Shown here one piece after another: positions 1-8,900 of a DNA stretch of 64,000 nucleotides. Source of the DNA: Diplocloster hominis (lineage in GTDB: Bacteria > Bacillota > Clostridia > Lachnospirales > Lachnospiraceae); NCBI RefSeq assembly GCF_032380655.1, contig NZ_JAWDIY010000026.1, positions 1 through 64,000 of the forward strand. The letters run 5' to 3'. Under the pieces are notes generated by a model. That model saw only the letters and a program-made list of their open reading frames with translations. It was not told the DNA's origin and searched no databases. Positions within the stretch are counted from its first letter, which is position 1, and the number at the start of each line of letters is the position of its first letter. The position numbers and the translations under genes are program-made.

Positions 1-277
1 CAGGAACCGGGCCAATTCACCAGGAACGCATGATGCGTTCCCGGTTCAGTGGCCCTTGCCCGTCGGACGTGAAGTCCGCCGTGCATCCTGAATCTGCGGC
101 CTGGATTTCACTAAGCAGCAGCACAGCCGCCCTATGCCCGCCAAAGGACAGGCGCCCGCCCCGCCTCCCCCAAACAGGAGCCTCCCCTTCTGTCCCCCAG
201 AGGGCTTCCCTGCGTTGGTGAAAGCAAAGCTGTGAAGTCCATCATAACTATGTACGATAGGGAGTCTGCTCCCTTAG
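1..277. other. Non-coding left edge with nested hairpin
   Basis: No gene is recognisable here. Positions 23-31 and 33-41 form a perfect 9-bp inverted repeat around one base, and an outer pair at 4-11 and 40-47 (GAACCGGG / CCCGGTTC) encloses it, so the first 47 bases could fold as a nested hairpin. The rest is C-rich and unassigned. It borders a truncated hydrolase, so it may be material joined by an insertion or deletion. Confidence 0.4.
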
Positions 278-670
278 ATTAACCCTTTAACCGGATATTC
301 GGCAGGCGGCGAAACAATGTCACAGGCGGTATCAATGCGCCCCGATTTGTATGCGGCATATTTGCACGGGGCTTCAAAATGGGATGGTGATTACCAGCCG
401 ATAGCGCAGAAGGATGTTTCCGTATATATCTTTATGGCTGAAAATGATGAGTATTACGGCTCTGCAAAGGCACGCTCTGCTTATGACGGATTGGAAGCGG
501 CTTACCGTGAAAAGGGATATACAGATGAACAAATCGGCGAATTGTTGACACTCGAAATTCCCGACAACGAATACTTTAACAGCCGTGGTATTTATAACTA
601 TCACGGCGGCAATGTCGTGTTTGATGATGAAACTGTTTTGAATTGGATTCTTTCAAAAAGCAAAACATAA
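278..670 (+). pseudogene. Truncated alpha/beta hydrolase (C-terminal catalytic half)
   Basis: The frame is open from just after a TAG at 275-277 to a TAA at 668-670. The first residues include GYSAGGE, a nucleophile elbow (GxSxG) of serine esterases; it lies upstream of the only ATG (317), so translation from 317 would lose the catalytic serine. Downstream are a plausible acid residue (AENDEYYG) and a plausible histidine (NYHGG), so the catalytic C-terminal half of an esterase or prolyl-oligopeptidase-like hydrolase survives. The N-terminal half and any promoter or ribosome site are absent; the sequence before the stop is unrelated. I call it a remnant. A shortened functional protein starting at 317 cannot be excluded but is unlikely. 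Confidence 0.65.
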
Positions 671-700
671 GAAATTCAATAAAAGCACAATGTGTTTTGC

Positions 701-808
701 CTATTGTAAATCGGCGACCGTCGCCATTTTAGAGAAAGATTTTTCCGTAGAATATAAGAATAGGAAAAGCGGGAGTGTACCGCCCATTTCCTCAAATATA
801 GATTTCAT
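701..808 (-). pseudogene. Probable TnpV fragment (transposon-associated)
   Basis: A 35-codon frame starts at an ATG (808) with a strong AAAGGAG ribosome site ten bases upstream. Its first residues, MKSIFEEMGGT, resemble the start of the TnpV proteins carried by clostridial integrative elements, which normally continue for about 100 more residues. Here the match is lost after about 12 residues and the frame stops at 701. This is inferred from memory of the family and rests on a short match; it would mark the footprint of a decayed mobile element. Confidence 0.35.
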
Positions 809-952
809 GATAACAGCTCCTTTCTGCGCTGAATTTGTAGCGGTTATAAGTTTTTTCTACACCTTTCCTATAACTGCTTTTCCATTCACCACAAATGAGC
901 CGCAGTCATATGTATTAGATGGTAGAAACCACCCTTTACATATTAAATCTTG

Positions 953-1041
953 TTATGCAATAACACTCTATTATACGTAAACACCCTGTTATACATTGAC
1001 GCTCTGATATGTATTAACATTCTGTTATGTATTCCCTCCTG
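953..1041 (+). repeat. Degenerate 18-bp tandem repeat, five units
   Basis: Units begin at 953, 971, 989, 1007 and 1025 and follow a pattern close to TTATRYATTAACNCTCTG; the last unit is 17 bp. Every unit carries stops, so it is non-coding. It sits between the TnpV-like scrap and the large fold-back repeat. Confidence 0.6.
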
Positions 1042-1115
1042 TTAAACATCAGTACTTTATTATTCATTAATACTTCACACCTAACCGAACATGGAACGAG
1101 GCATTATTTAAAGCA

Positions 1116-1397
1116 GGGGAGAGAGGGACGGGGCGGAGTCTTGGATCGGGGGCGGCATCTCTCGCGGGGCCAAATCACTTGAGGCCGGGCCTTAGACCGG
1201 GTTACGCAGAAGGCAGGAGAACCTCGCAGGGCCCGGAACACTGTCCGAGCCGTTTTTTTGGCGAGTTTGTTCCGGGCCCTGCCAATAAGAGGTTCTCCTG
1301 CCTTCGGAGTTACCCGGTCTTAGGCCCGGCCGAAGTGATTTGGCCCCGCGAGAGATGCCGCCCCCGGTCCAAGACTCCGCCCCGTCCCTCTCTCCCC
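1116..1397. repeat. Large fold-back inverted repeat (arms about 125 bp)
   Basis: The arms 1116-1239 and 1269-1397 are nearly perfect reverse complements separated by about 29 bases. Differences are a handful of substitutions, a small indel near the middle of the arms, and a 7-base insertion in the right arm. The outer ends read GGGGAGAGAGGGA and TCCCTCTCTCCCC. The element is much more GC-rich than its AT-rich surroundings. No open frame in it looks coding; frames on the two strands mirror each other. It could be a non-autonomous fold-back transposon or a structured RNA, and as DNA it could extrude as a cruciform. Confidence 0.85.
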
Positions 1398-1485
1398 GGA
1401 CCCCCAAAAAATCCCCCCATCCCAAACCCGACCGTAAAAGCAAAATAGTTCACAAAACTTTTAGAAAAATATAATGAGTGGTTTA

Positions 1486-1512
1486 TTGACTTCCGGGGGA
1501 AGAGGGTATAAA
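1486..1512 (+). promoter_or_regulatory. Candidate promoter for the 1554 operon
   Basis: TTGACT (1486-1491) and TATAAA (1507-1512) are separated by 15 bp, about 40 bp before the first start codon. The spacer is shorter than ideal, so the assignment is tentative. Confidence 0.4.
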
Positions 1513-1553
1513 GTTACCAAATAGAATATGCGGCAGAGGAGATTGGGATAGAG

Positions 1554-1949
1554 ATGAAGGAGAAGTTGCAGAGGTTTATGATGGGGCGCTACGGCGCGGA
1601 CGCGCTGGGGAAATTTATGATCGGGCTGGCGTTGGTTCTTTTGGTGGTTAGTATATTTTTCAGGAGAGGGCCGTGGTATTTATTGGCTCTGGTTGTTTTG
1701 ATACTTACCTATTTTCGGATGTTCTCCAGAAATGTACAGAAGAGGTATTCGGAGAATCAGTGGTACTTGAAGAAGATCGGGCCGGTGAAGGGCTGGTTCG
1801 CCCGTCAGAAATCTTATGCGGCCCAGAGAAAGACGCATCATATCTATACCTGTCCCAACTGTAAACAGAAAATCCGGGTTCCCAAGGGAAAAGGGAAGAT
1901 CAGTATCCGGTGCTCGAAATGCGGTACGGAATTCGTTAAGAGGAGCTAG
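1554..1949 (+). CDS. Small membrane protein with C-terminal zinc ribbon
   Basis: 131 aa. Residues about 20-55 form two closely spaced hydrophobic segments, followed by a basic stretch and a C-terminal pair of cysteine knuckles (CPNC about residues 99-102 and CSKCG about 119-123) that would form a zinc ribbon. This suggests a membrane protein with a cytosolic zinc-binding tail; no enzymatic function can be assigned. The next gene begins two bases after its stop, and together with the J-domain gene it forms a tight three-gene operon. Start chosen at the ATG following GAGGAG. I recognise the arrangement as common in Lachnospiraceae but not a characterised function. Confidence 0.75.
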   Translation: MKEKLQRFMMGRYGADALGKFMIGLALVLLVVSIFFRRGPWYLLALVVLILTYFRMFSRNVQKRYSENQWYLKKIGPVKGWFARQKSYAAQRKTHHIYTCPNCKQKIRVPKGKGKISIRCSKCGTEFVKRS

Positions 1950-1951
1950 GA

Positions 1952-2791
1952 ATGTTCGGATATATTACCATTAATGCACCGGAATTAAAGATCAGGGACT
2001 ACCAGACGTATCATAGTTTTTACTGCGGGATGTGCCGGAGCTTAAAGAAGAAGTACGGGAGGTTTGGCCAGCTGGCGTTGAATTATGATCTGACTTTTTT
2101 GGCTATGCTGCAGACTGGTTTATATGAACAGCCGGAAGAGGTGGACAGGCGCTTCTGCGCGTTACACCCGACCAGGAAGATGGAGGTATGCAGTAATCTG
2201 GCGGTGGAATACGCGGCGGATATGACGATGCTGCTGGCTTATTTTCAGTATCTGGATCACTGGGAGGATGACGGAAACGCGGCTTATCTGGCGGAGGCGG
2301 CTGTGCTGAGGAAGAAGGTAAGGAAACTGTCGGGCCAGTATCCCAGGCAGTTCAGCGCTGTGGTCCGTTATGTAAAATTGTTAAGGCTGGCGCAGCAAAA
2401 GGGTGAGTCGGACCTGGATGTGATCGCCGGACTCACCGGTACTATGCTGGGTGAGATCTTTGTCATGCAGGAGGATGAGTGGAGCGATACCCTTCGGAAA
2501 ACGGGTTTTTTCCTGGGCAAATTTATCTATCTGATGGATGCATACGAGGATCTGGAGAAGGATGAGAAGAAGGGAAGTTATAATCCTCTCTCCTTCTGGA
2601 AAGAAAAAGAGCCGTTTGATGAGTGGTGCCGGTCGATCCTGACATATATGATGGCGGACTGCTGCAGGGAATTCGAGAGGCTTCCGATTTTACTTCATGT
2701 GGACATCTTAAGGAATATCCTGTATTCTGGTGTATGGACGAAATTCGATCAGATCACGCAGAAGCGGGCGAAGGAGGGGATCGGGGGATGA
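1952..2791 (+). CDS. DUF5685 family protein
   Basis: 279 aa, intracellular, no signal peptide. The N-terminus (MFGYITINAPELKI, then FYCGMCRSLKKKYG) is typical of DUF5685 proteins; the CxxC pair with further cysteines and several D/E clusters in the helical body could bind metal, but the activity is unknown. The body is predicted mainly helical and vaguely terpene-synthase-like in its acidic helices (e.g. DAYEDLEKDEKKGSYNPL), which is only an impression. It overlaps the following J-domain gene by four bases (ATGA), so the two are translationally coupled, suggesting that the J-domain protein chaperones or recruits a client for it. Confidence 0.75.
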   Translation: MFGYITINAPELKIRDYQTYHSFYCGMCRSLKKKYGRFGQLALNYDLTFLAMLQTGLYEQPEEVDRRFCALHPTRKMEVCSNLAVEYAADMTMLLAYFQYLDHWEDDGNAAYLAEAAVLRKKVRKLSGQYPRQFSAVVRYVKLLRLAQQKGESDLDVIAGLTGTMLGEIFVMQEDEWSDTLRKTGFFLGKFIYLMDAYEDLEKDEKKGSYNPLSFWKEKEPFDEWCRSILTYMMADCCREFERLPILLHVDILRNILYSGVWTKFDQITQKRAKEGIGG

Positions 2792-3444
2792 ATCCATACG
2801 AGGTACTGGGGGTGACACCTGCGGCCACGGATGAGGAGATTAAGAAAGCCTACCGCAGATTGAGCAGGAGATACCATCCGGACGCGAATATCGGTAAGCC
2901 GGGGGAAAAAGAGGCCGAGGAGAAGTTCAAGGAAGTACAGCAGGCCTATAACGCGATTATAAAAGACCGGGAGAACGGCTATTCTTCCTATGGGAGCAAT
3001 TACGGGGGCGGCTTTGGCGGCGGTTTCGGAAGTTTCTATGGGAACGGCGGTTTTAACAGGCAGCAGGGCGGCTATCAGGACACTGCTTCCGTGGAGATGC
3101 AGGCTGCGGCCAATTACATTAATTCGGGACATTATAAGGAAGCGCTCCATGTGCTGGAGGGAATCCGTAACCGGGATGCCAGATGGTATTATTTCAGCGC
3201 GGTTGCCAACGCGGGTATGGGAAATAACATAAGGGCTATGGATATGGCCAGGCAGGCCGCAGCTATGGAGCCTTCGAATCAGGAGTATCAGCTTCTGGTA
3301 CAGCGTCTGGAGGCCGGCGGCAGCTGGTATGGGACCATGGGAAAAGCCTATGGCGGACAGCCGGCAGCCGGCATGAATAATCTGTGCTGTCAGCTTTTGC
3401 TTTGTAATATGCTCTGTAACTGCTGTTTTTGCAGGCCGTATTAG
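2788..3444 (+). CDS. J-domain protein with TPR-like region and Cys-rich tail
   Basis: 218 aa. Residues 1-68 are a J domain with the HPD motif (YHPDAN) that stimulates DnaK/Hsp70. A Gly/Phe/Tyr-rich linker follows (about 72-105), then a helical repeat region of TPR type (about 110-180). The last twenty residues contain seven cysteines, which is unusual and suggests metal binding or association with a partner. It is not DnaJ itself: no zinc-finger CxxCxGxG repeats. The start at 2788 overlaps the upstream stop (ATGA) and places the J domain exactly at the N-terminus; a longer upstream frame would add 55 unrelated residues encoded by the preceding gene. Confidence 0.85.
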   Translation: MNPYEVLGVTPAATDEEIKKAYRRLSRRYHPDANIGKPGEKEAEEKFKEVQQAYNAIIKDRENGYSSYGSNYGGGFGGGFGSFYGNGGFNRQQGGYQDTASVEMQAAANYINSGHYKEALHVLEGIRNRDARWYYFSAVANAGMGNNIRAMDMARQAAAMEPSNQEYQLLVQRLEAGGSWYGTMGKAYGGQPAAGMNNLCCQLLLCNMLCNCCFCRPY

Positions 3445-3746
3445 CGGCTGGAATCCAGAATCTGAATTTATTACATAGGTCCGGGAGCGGGCCGGCGCAG
3501 GGAGTGGAGGGACCGGAAATGGGCGGATACCCCTTGCGACGGCCTGCTCCTGTATTGATTATAAGTACTGCCTATATAATAGGAAACTTTTTTGAAAATC
3601 CTGCCCCAAACTGCGTTTTTGTAACCGAAGGTGGGTTGACGCTGCTTCTTTAATTGAATATAATTATATAAGCCAAGAAGGATTTGTGCATTTTGGACAA
3701 CGGCTAACGGGTGCGGTTGTAGTGCCAGGGGTAAAGGAGAATTAAG
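3445..3746. other. Intergenic region before the BTAD regulator
   Basis: About 300 bp without a gene. GCAGGCCGT near 3432 is repeated in inverted form near 3537, bracketing a GC-rich stretch that could fold and end the upstream operon, although no clear T-run follows. The right part holds the promoter at 3636-3664. Confidence 0.4.
3636..3664 (+). promoter_or_regulatory. Sigma-A promoter of the BTAD regulator
   Basis: TTGACG (3636-3641), a 17-bp spacer and a perfect TATAAT (3659-3664) lie about 80 bp before the start codon at 3747. Confidence 0.8.
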
Positions 3747-4988
3747 ATGCAGGATAGTGAAAAGGCTCTAAAAGTGCAGATGTTGGGTGGATTTAATGTT
3801 ACATATAAAGAGAAAACCGTGTCATTTGGCAGAAATAATATGGCAAAATCCATTCAGCTTTTTCAGATAATGATGTTACATATGGATAAGGGCATAGGAA
3901 AAAGTACACTGGTAGAGGCTTTGTATGGACGGGATGAGGTGGAGAACGGGAACAGCAGTCTGAATAACACGATATTCAGGCTAAGAAGGCAGCTGGAGGC
4001 CGCGGGCTTGCCGGAAGATCCCTATATTGAGATCAAAAGCGGTGTGTGCACATGGAGTAAGAACATTCCGGTGTGGGTCGATGTACACGAATTCGGGAAG
4101 TTAGTGGAGAAGGCGGAAGAAGCGCCGGACCCCTATGAAAAGACTTCTTTCTATATACAAGCCTGCGGTCTTTACCGCGGCGAGTTTCTGCCTATTATGA
4201 TAGGAGAGGAATGGGCCACCGTGGCCAATGTCTCATATCAGGAAATGTATTTTAAATGTCTGCGGGAAGTAAGTGAACTTCTGAAACAGCAGCGGGAATA
4301 TGAAAAAGTGTATCAGCTCTGCACCACGGCGGCACAGATCTACCCCTTTGAGGAATGGCAGATCTTAAGAATCGACAGCCTGATTGCCATGAACAGATAT
4401 AAAGAGGCAATGGATGTGTATGAAGAAGCCACGAAGATGTTTTTTGATGAGCTGGGGCTGACGCCGTCTAAGAAAATGCTGGACCGTTTCCAGGCGATGA
4501 GCGGCCATATACAGCTGCCGGTGGGAAGTCTGACGGACATTAAGGAAGAGATCAGGGAAGAAAGCCATGAGGAAGGCGCCTACTATTGTACATTTCCCAG
4601 CTTTATTGACAACTACCGGCTGGTGAGCCGGATGATGGAGAGAAATGGAATATCCTCTTTCCTGATGCTGTGTACCCTGACAGACTCGACTGGCAGGCCT
4701 CTGGAGAAGACGGAGAAAACCCGTGACGTATCCGAACGTTTTCAGATGGCAGTGCGCAGGTCCTTAAGGAGGGGAGATCTATATACCAGGTATAGCCCCT
4801 GCCAATTTTTACTGTTATTGTCCGGAACAAATCAGGAGAATTGCTCGGTCATTTCCCGCAGGATAGATAAAACCTTTAAAGAAGAGGGCGGCGGAAGAAA
4901 TAAGATCAGATATCTGGTGACTTCTGTGGTGGATATGAAAGATCACGAGGCAGATAAGCTGAGTTTCAGCAATGTAACCTGGAATTAA
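3747..4988 (+). CDS. BTAD-domain (SARP-like) transcriptional regulator
   Basis: 413 aa. Residues about 8-105 form a winged-helix output domain (core around SSLNNTIFRLRRQLEAAG), followed by a bacterial transcriptional activator domain of TPR helices (about 110-250, ending ATKMFFDELGLTPS). The C-terminal 130 residues have the spacing of a degenerate GGDEF-like fold but lack a GGDEF motif, so cyclase activity is unlikely. Such proteins activate adjacent secretion, antibiotic or surface loci in related bacteria. It stands immediately before the large TasA/SipW operon in the same orientation, so I infer that it controls that operon. It has its own canonical promoter and is separated from the operon by a terminator. 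Confidence 0.85.
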   Translation: MQDSEKALKVQMLGGFNVTYKEKTVSFGRNNMAKSIQLFQIMMLHMDKGIGKSTLVEALYGRDEVENGNSSLNNTIFRLRRQLEAAGLPEDPYIEIKSGVCTWSKNIPVWVDVHEFGKLVEKAEEAPDPYEKTSFYIQACGLYRGEFLPIMIGEEWATVANVSYQEMYFKCLREVSELLKQQREYEKVYQLCTTAAQIYPFEEWQILRIDSLIAMNRYKEAMDVYEEATKMFFDELGLTPSKKMLDRFQAMSGHIQLPVGSLTDIKEEIREESHEEGAYYCTFPSFIDNYRLVSRMMERNGISSFLMLCTLTDSTGRPLEKTEKTRDVSERFQMAVRRSLRRGDLYTRYSPCQFLLLLSGTNQENCSVISRRIDKTFKEEGGGRNKIRYLVTSVVDMKDHEADKLSFSNVTWN

Positions 4989-5158
4989 AAAGAGCATTGG
5001 TTTGAAATTACGCGTCAGACTAGAACGTTTTCGGGATTGACGAAAGAGATAGAGAAATAGTATGTGTGATAAAATAATTGTATAGATAGATTACTTCATG
5101 TATGTGATGGAATGTTGAAGCCGGTAACGGTTTTACCTCCTGAGCAAGTATAGGTTGT

Positions 5159-5191
5159 GACCTGCATAGTCCGCTATGCAGGTCTTTTTTT
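5159..5191 (+). terminator. Rho-independent terminator after the regulator
   Basis: A perfect 11-bp stem (GACCTGCATAG / CTATGCAGGTC) with a 4-base loop is followed by seven Ts. It lies 170 bp past the regulator's stop. A weak promoter-like pair (TTGACG 5037-5042, TATGTG 5061-5066) upstream means that a short RNA ending here is also possible. Confidence 0.8.
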
Positions 5192-5308
5192 ATTTCATAG
5201 GAAAGTGCTCCTATGAAATAAAACGCTCCGCGGGGATCGCACTACAGCGGAAAGGAAGATGCCGCTTACGCGGCCCGCCATAGGCGGAGAGTTTCACAAG
5301 CGAAACTC
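5191..5308. repeat. Pair of perfect hairpins in the operon leader
   Basis: TATTTCATAGGA (5191-5202) pairs with TCCTATGAAATA (5209-5220), and GAGTTTC (5289-5295) pairs with GAAACTC (5302-5308), the latter followed by a short T-run. They lie between the terminator and the first gene of the TasA/SipW operon and may be leader RNA structures or further terminators. Confidence 0.5.
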
Positions 5309-5448
5309 TTTTTCATTCCGTTCGATTAGAAGTATTTCACGATACTTTCACAGCTGCTGATATTTCTACAAAAAAAGTATTTGCGAAAGAGATTGCGAAA
5401 TACCGTTTTTGTTATATTGTGTTTAGAAGTTGCTGGGAGGCGGAGAAA

Positions 5449-5916
5449 ATGTGTAGATCCAATATGAGCTATTCGGCCCCCGATATTTTGAATCTTTGTA
5501 TCGATGATACCCGAAACGGTGAGGGAAGCGGAAGAATCTATCATTGTTACACCAAGGAGCCGATCTTGTTTGAGAACGAGTATCAGATGATCAGACATAT
5601 GGAACGCCTTTTTGAGAGTATCAATTATCCGCAGGCATCTACGAAGGACCGTTTATTTATAGAACGAAGAGAGGTAGAGCTAAAGGAGGCGGTAAAAGTC
5701 ATGGATCCAAACGAGATCACCAACAAGGGCGGAGAGAAAGGTACTTTTATCGTACATGTACAGTACCGCCAAAATGCTACCTGGCAGGGGGAAGTGGTCT
5801 GGGCCGAGAAAAAGATTACCAAGAGTTTCAGAAGTGCTTTAGAACTGTTAAAGCTGATCGATAGTGCGTTGGAACAAACGGAGACAGAGGAAGCAGAGAA
5901 GAGGAGGAAATTATGA
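5449..5916 (+). CDS. Uncharacterised 155-aa protein leading the TasA/SipW operon
   Basis: I do not recognise this family. It has no signal peptide or membrane segment, is mixed alpha/beta with an acidic middle and a basic end (EEAEKRRKL), and should be cytosolic. The start is placed at 5449 because GGAGGCGGAG ends a few bases upstream; an earlier ATG (5419) has no ribosome site. Its stop overlaps the start of the VWA gene (ATGA), so the two are translationally coupled. The gene therefore belongs to the surface operon; a role in regulation, chaperoning or assembly is possible, with nothing in the sequence that decides it. Confidence 0.7.
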   Translation: MCRSNMSYSAPDILNLCIDDTRNGEGSGRIYHCYTKEPILFENEYQMIRHMERLFESINYPQASTKDRLFIERREVELKEAVKVMDPNEITNKGGEKGTFIVHVQYRQNATWQGEVVWAEKKITKSFRSALELLKLIDSALEQTETEEAEKRRKL

Positions 5917-8900
5917 AGGATAAAAGATTTTTAACGGTGGTAGCGATTATCCTTTGCCTGACATTAATATTGGGAAATGGTTTCCCTTCCCTGGCGAGTG
6001 ATGATAAGGGAGAAGGCACGGCACCGGCATCGCTGCCGGCAGTAACGGATACGCCGGAACCTGCCGGAACACCGGAGGTACCGGAAACTGAAAAACCTGC
6101 CGGAACACCGGAGGTACCGGAAACTGAAAAACCTGCCGGAACGCCGGAGGTACCGGAAACTGAAAAACCTGCCGGAACGCCGGAGGCACCGGAAGCCGAA
6201 AAAGCTGCCGGAACACCGGAGATGTCGGAAACCGCGGAGACGGAGGCACCGGAACCTTCCCAATCGCCGGCAGCAGCCGGGGAGACTGACACAGGGGATG
6301 AAGCATCAGCAGCCCCAAGTCCCACTCCTTCCTTGCCGCCCGCAGGCCTGGACGAACAGGCGGATATCCCTGCGGCCGGAGAAGCGAAAGAAGATCTGCA
6401 GGGCTTCGAAGCAGATTACACGGATGAGGACGTAAGTATAGAAGTAACCGCGCTGCCGGGGGTATTGCCCAAAGATGCAGTATTGAAGGTGGTACCGATC
6501 ATATGGCAGGAGATACCGGAAGAGACAGAGGCGGATGAAAGAAGCAGGCTGGAAGAAATAAACTCAAAATATGATCTGACCTTATCAAAACTGGAAGAGT
6601 CGGTTGCGGATCAGGAAGACACGATAATCGTGGGATTCAAAGCCTATGATATCAGCTTCTATACTATAGACGGAGAAACCGGGGAAGAGAGTAAGGTAGA
6701 ACCGGAGGGTGATGTTTCCGTTAAAATGAATTTTTCCACTCCGATTGTACCAGAGGAAGGGGCGGAGTCCGGTGATGCCGAAGATCCGGATAACCCGGAG
6801 AATCCTGAAAACGCGGGGAACCCTGAAAACCCGGCTAACCAGATTGCACCGTTTGCGCTTTATGAGAATGAGGTGCTGCCGGAGATCCGGCCGGCAGTTA
6901 AACATCTGAAAGAAGATGAAAATGCCGACGGCGGCGTTTCTATAGTCGATATTACGGAGCAGTCGGCCGTGGGAGTGGAAGACGGCGGCGCCATCACAGA
7001 TGTGGCCTTTGTGTCCGACAGTTTTTCCGTATTTGCGGCGGCTCTGCTGGCTTCGGGGGTTCAGCCGGCTGCTGCTGGCTATAAGAACTTTTCGAATCTG
7101 AAGTTCTATAACTATAAGGATATTAACAATAGCAAGAGAGAAGAAATAGATGAGTATTATGATAACAGCACGCCGTCCCTGAGATTCCTGCAGGGTCAGA
7201 CGCTGTCAAACTTAGAGGAAATCGCAAACGCGCTGGTAAACGACGGAAACACGGCGTTTGGAGACGGACTCATCGGGCCTTATGGAGAACTGAAAGCTGT
7301 AACCACCAAAAATGGCACCAGGGTACAGCAGCTGCGATATGTAAGAACCGGCGGCAGTTATAAATTCCAGTACAGTACTAACGGCAGTACGTGGTCAAGT
7401 CTGTCTGCAAGTGACAGTGATGGCCGGCTGTACTTTTACTTCCAGCTGCCTGACCGGATCGACACCGGATCGGGAGATGAAAGGCCGCTGCCTGGCTATG
7501 AGCCGGTGGAACACAATAAACGGATCGACTATCTGGGAGACGGGAATCCGAATCCGGATACAAGACTTGCCGATGAGGACAGCTACCGTTTATATCTGGA
7601 CATATTAGGTATTCCCAAACAGGAAGCGGAACCGGTGGATGTGGTACTGCTCCTGGACCGCTCCGGCAGTATGGAGAATAACAAGATGGATGATGGCAGG
7701 TCAAGGCTGAAGCATTTGCAGGATGCCGCCAAGGCCGCGGTTAACACCTTTATGACAGAAGGCAGGAACAATCCCAACCGCATGTCAATTATCACGTTCA
7801 GTAATACCGCTAAGGAATATGTGTCATTTACCGAGACCAGCCTCCAGAACAAAGACACGCTCTGTCAAATCATAGATGGAGAGTACCGGGGGAAAAATAT
7901 CTGGGAGAACAAGTCTGGAACGAACTATCAGTCCGGATTAAGGGAAGCCAAAAGAGTCATAGACGAGGATCAGAGCGGACGTAAAAAATATGTAATCTTC
8001 GTTACCGATGGACAGCCCACGTTTTATTATGGCCCTGACGGAACCACAATACATGGACCTGGTAACGACTGGGACGATCAGACCAAATACTGGAGTAAGT
8101 ATGCTGCGGCACAGATTACCGGGATATCAGGATTTTACTCCGTGGGAATTGGTGACAGTGGATACAAGACTTATCTGACCGAACTTGCGAATCTGGTTGG
8201 GGCCAATGAAAGGATGTACTTATCCGGGAATAACACCACCCAGCTGGAAGAGACATTTTCCGCCATCGTCAGCTCCATCACGAAGCAGATATCACACGTG
8301 TCGATTACCGATACACTCAGCGGTTATGTGGATTTTGTAAAAACCACGGGAAACAGACCCCAGGCCACGAGGGAGAGCATCGGGCTGGTGGTTACGAAGC
8401 AGGGACCGGAAGATCCCCGGCCGGAAACGCTGGATCCGGACTTATACAGGATCGAGATCAACGCAAAGACAATAAATCTATACTTTGATGAGGATTACTT
8501 CCTGGAGTCGGGGACCCGCTACACCATGTCCTTCAATGTGAAGCTGACCCAGCTGGCTTACGAGACTCCGCTTAAGGATACGGGGGACCCGGACACGGAT
8601 TATGACCTGATCAATCCGGTCAGCAGCGGAAGGCTGGGCCTGTACTCCAACACTACGGCACAGATCCATTACCGGGAGACGATCCGGACGGATCAGGGGT
8701 ATACCTACCAGTATATGACGGAAGATTACCAGAGACCGGTAGTAGCGGCCGATGAAGGGAAATTCCGGGTTCAGAAATATATTGACAATTACCGGGAAGA
8801 TCTGGCGGATGACGAATTCATGATCCAGATCCTGGGACCGGCAGAGAATCCGGTGAGAATGGGAGCGGTTCTGCAGGCAGTAAATGGAAAAGGGACCGCA

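Noticed and set aside
1179..1448. Frames on both strands through the large inverted repeat
   Set aside because: They mirror each other because of the palindrome and show only low-complexity Arg/Pro/Gly sequence.
6060..6325. Minus-strand Ser/Gly/Val-rich frames over the VWA repeat
   Set aside because: They are produced by the 36-bp repeat; the plus-strand frame has signal peptide, VWA domain and operon context.
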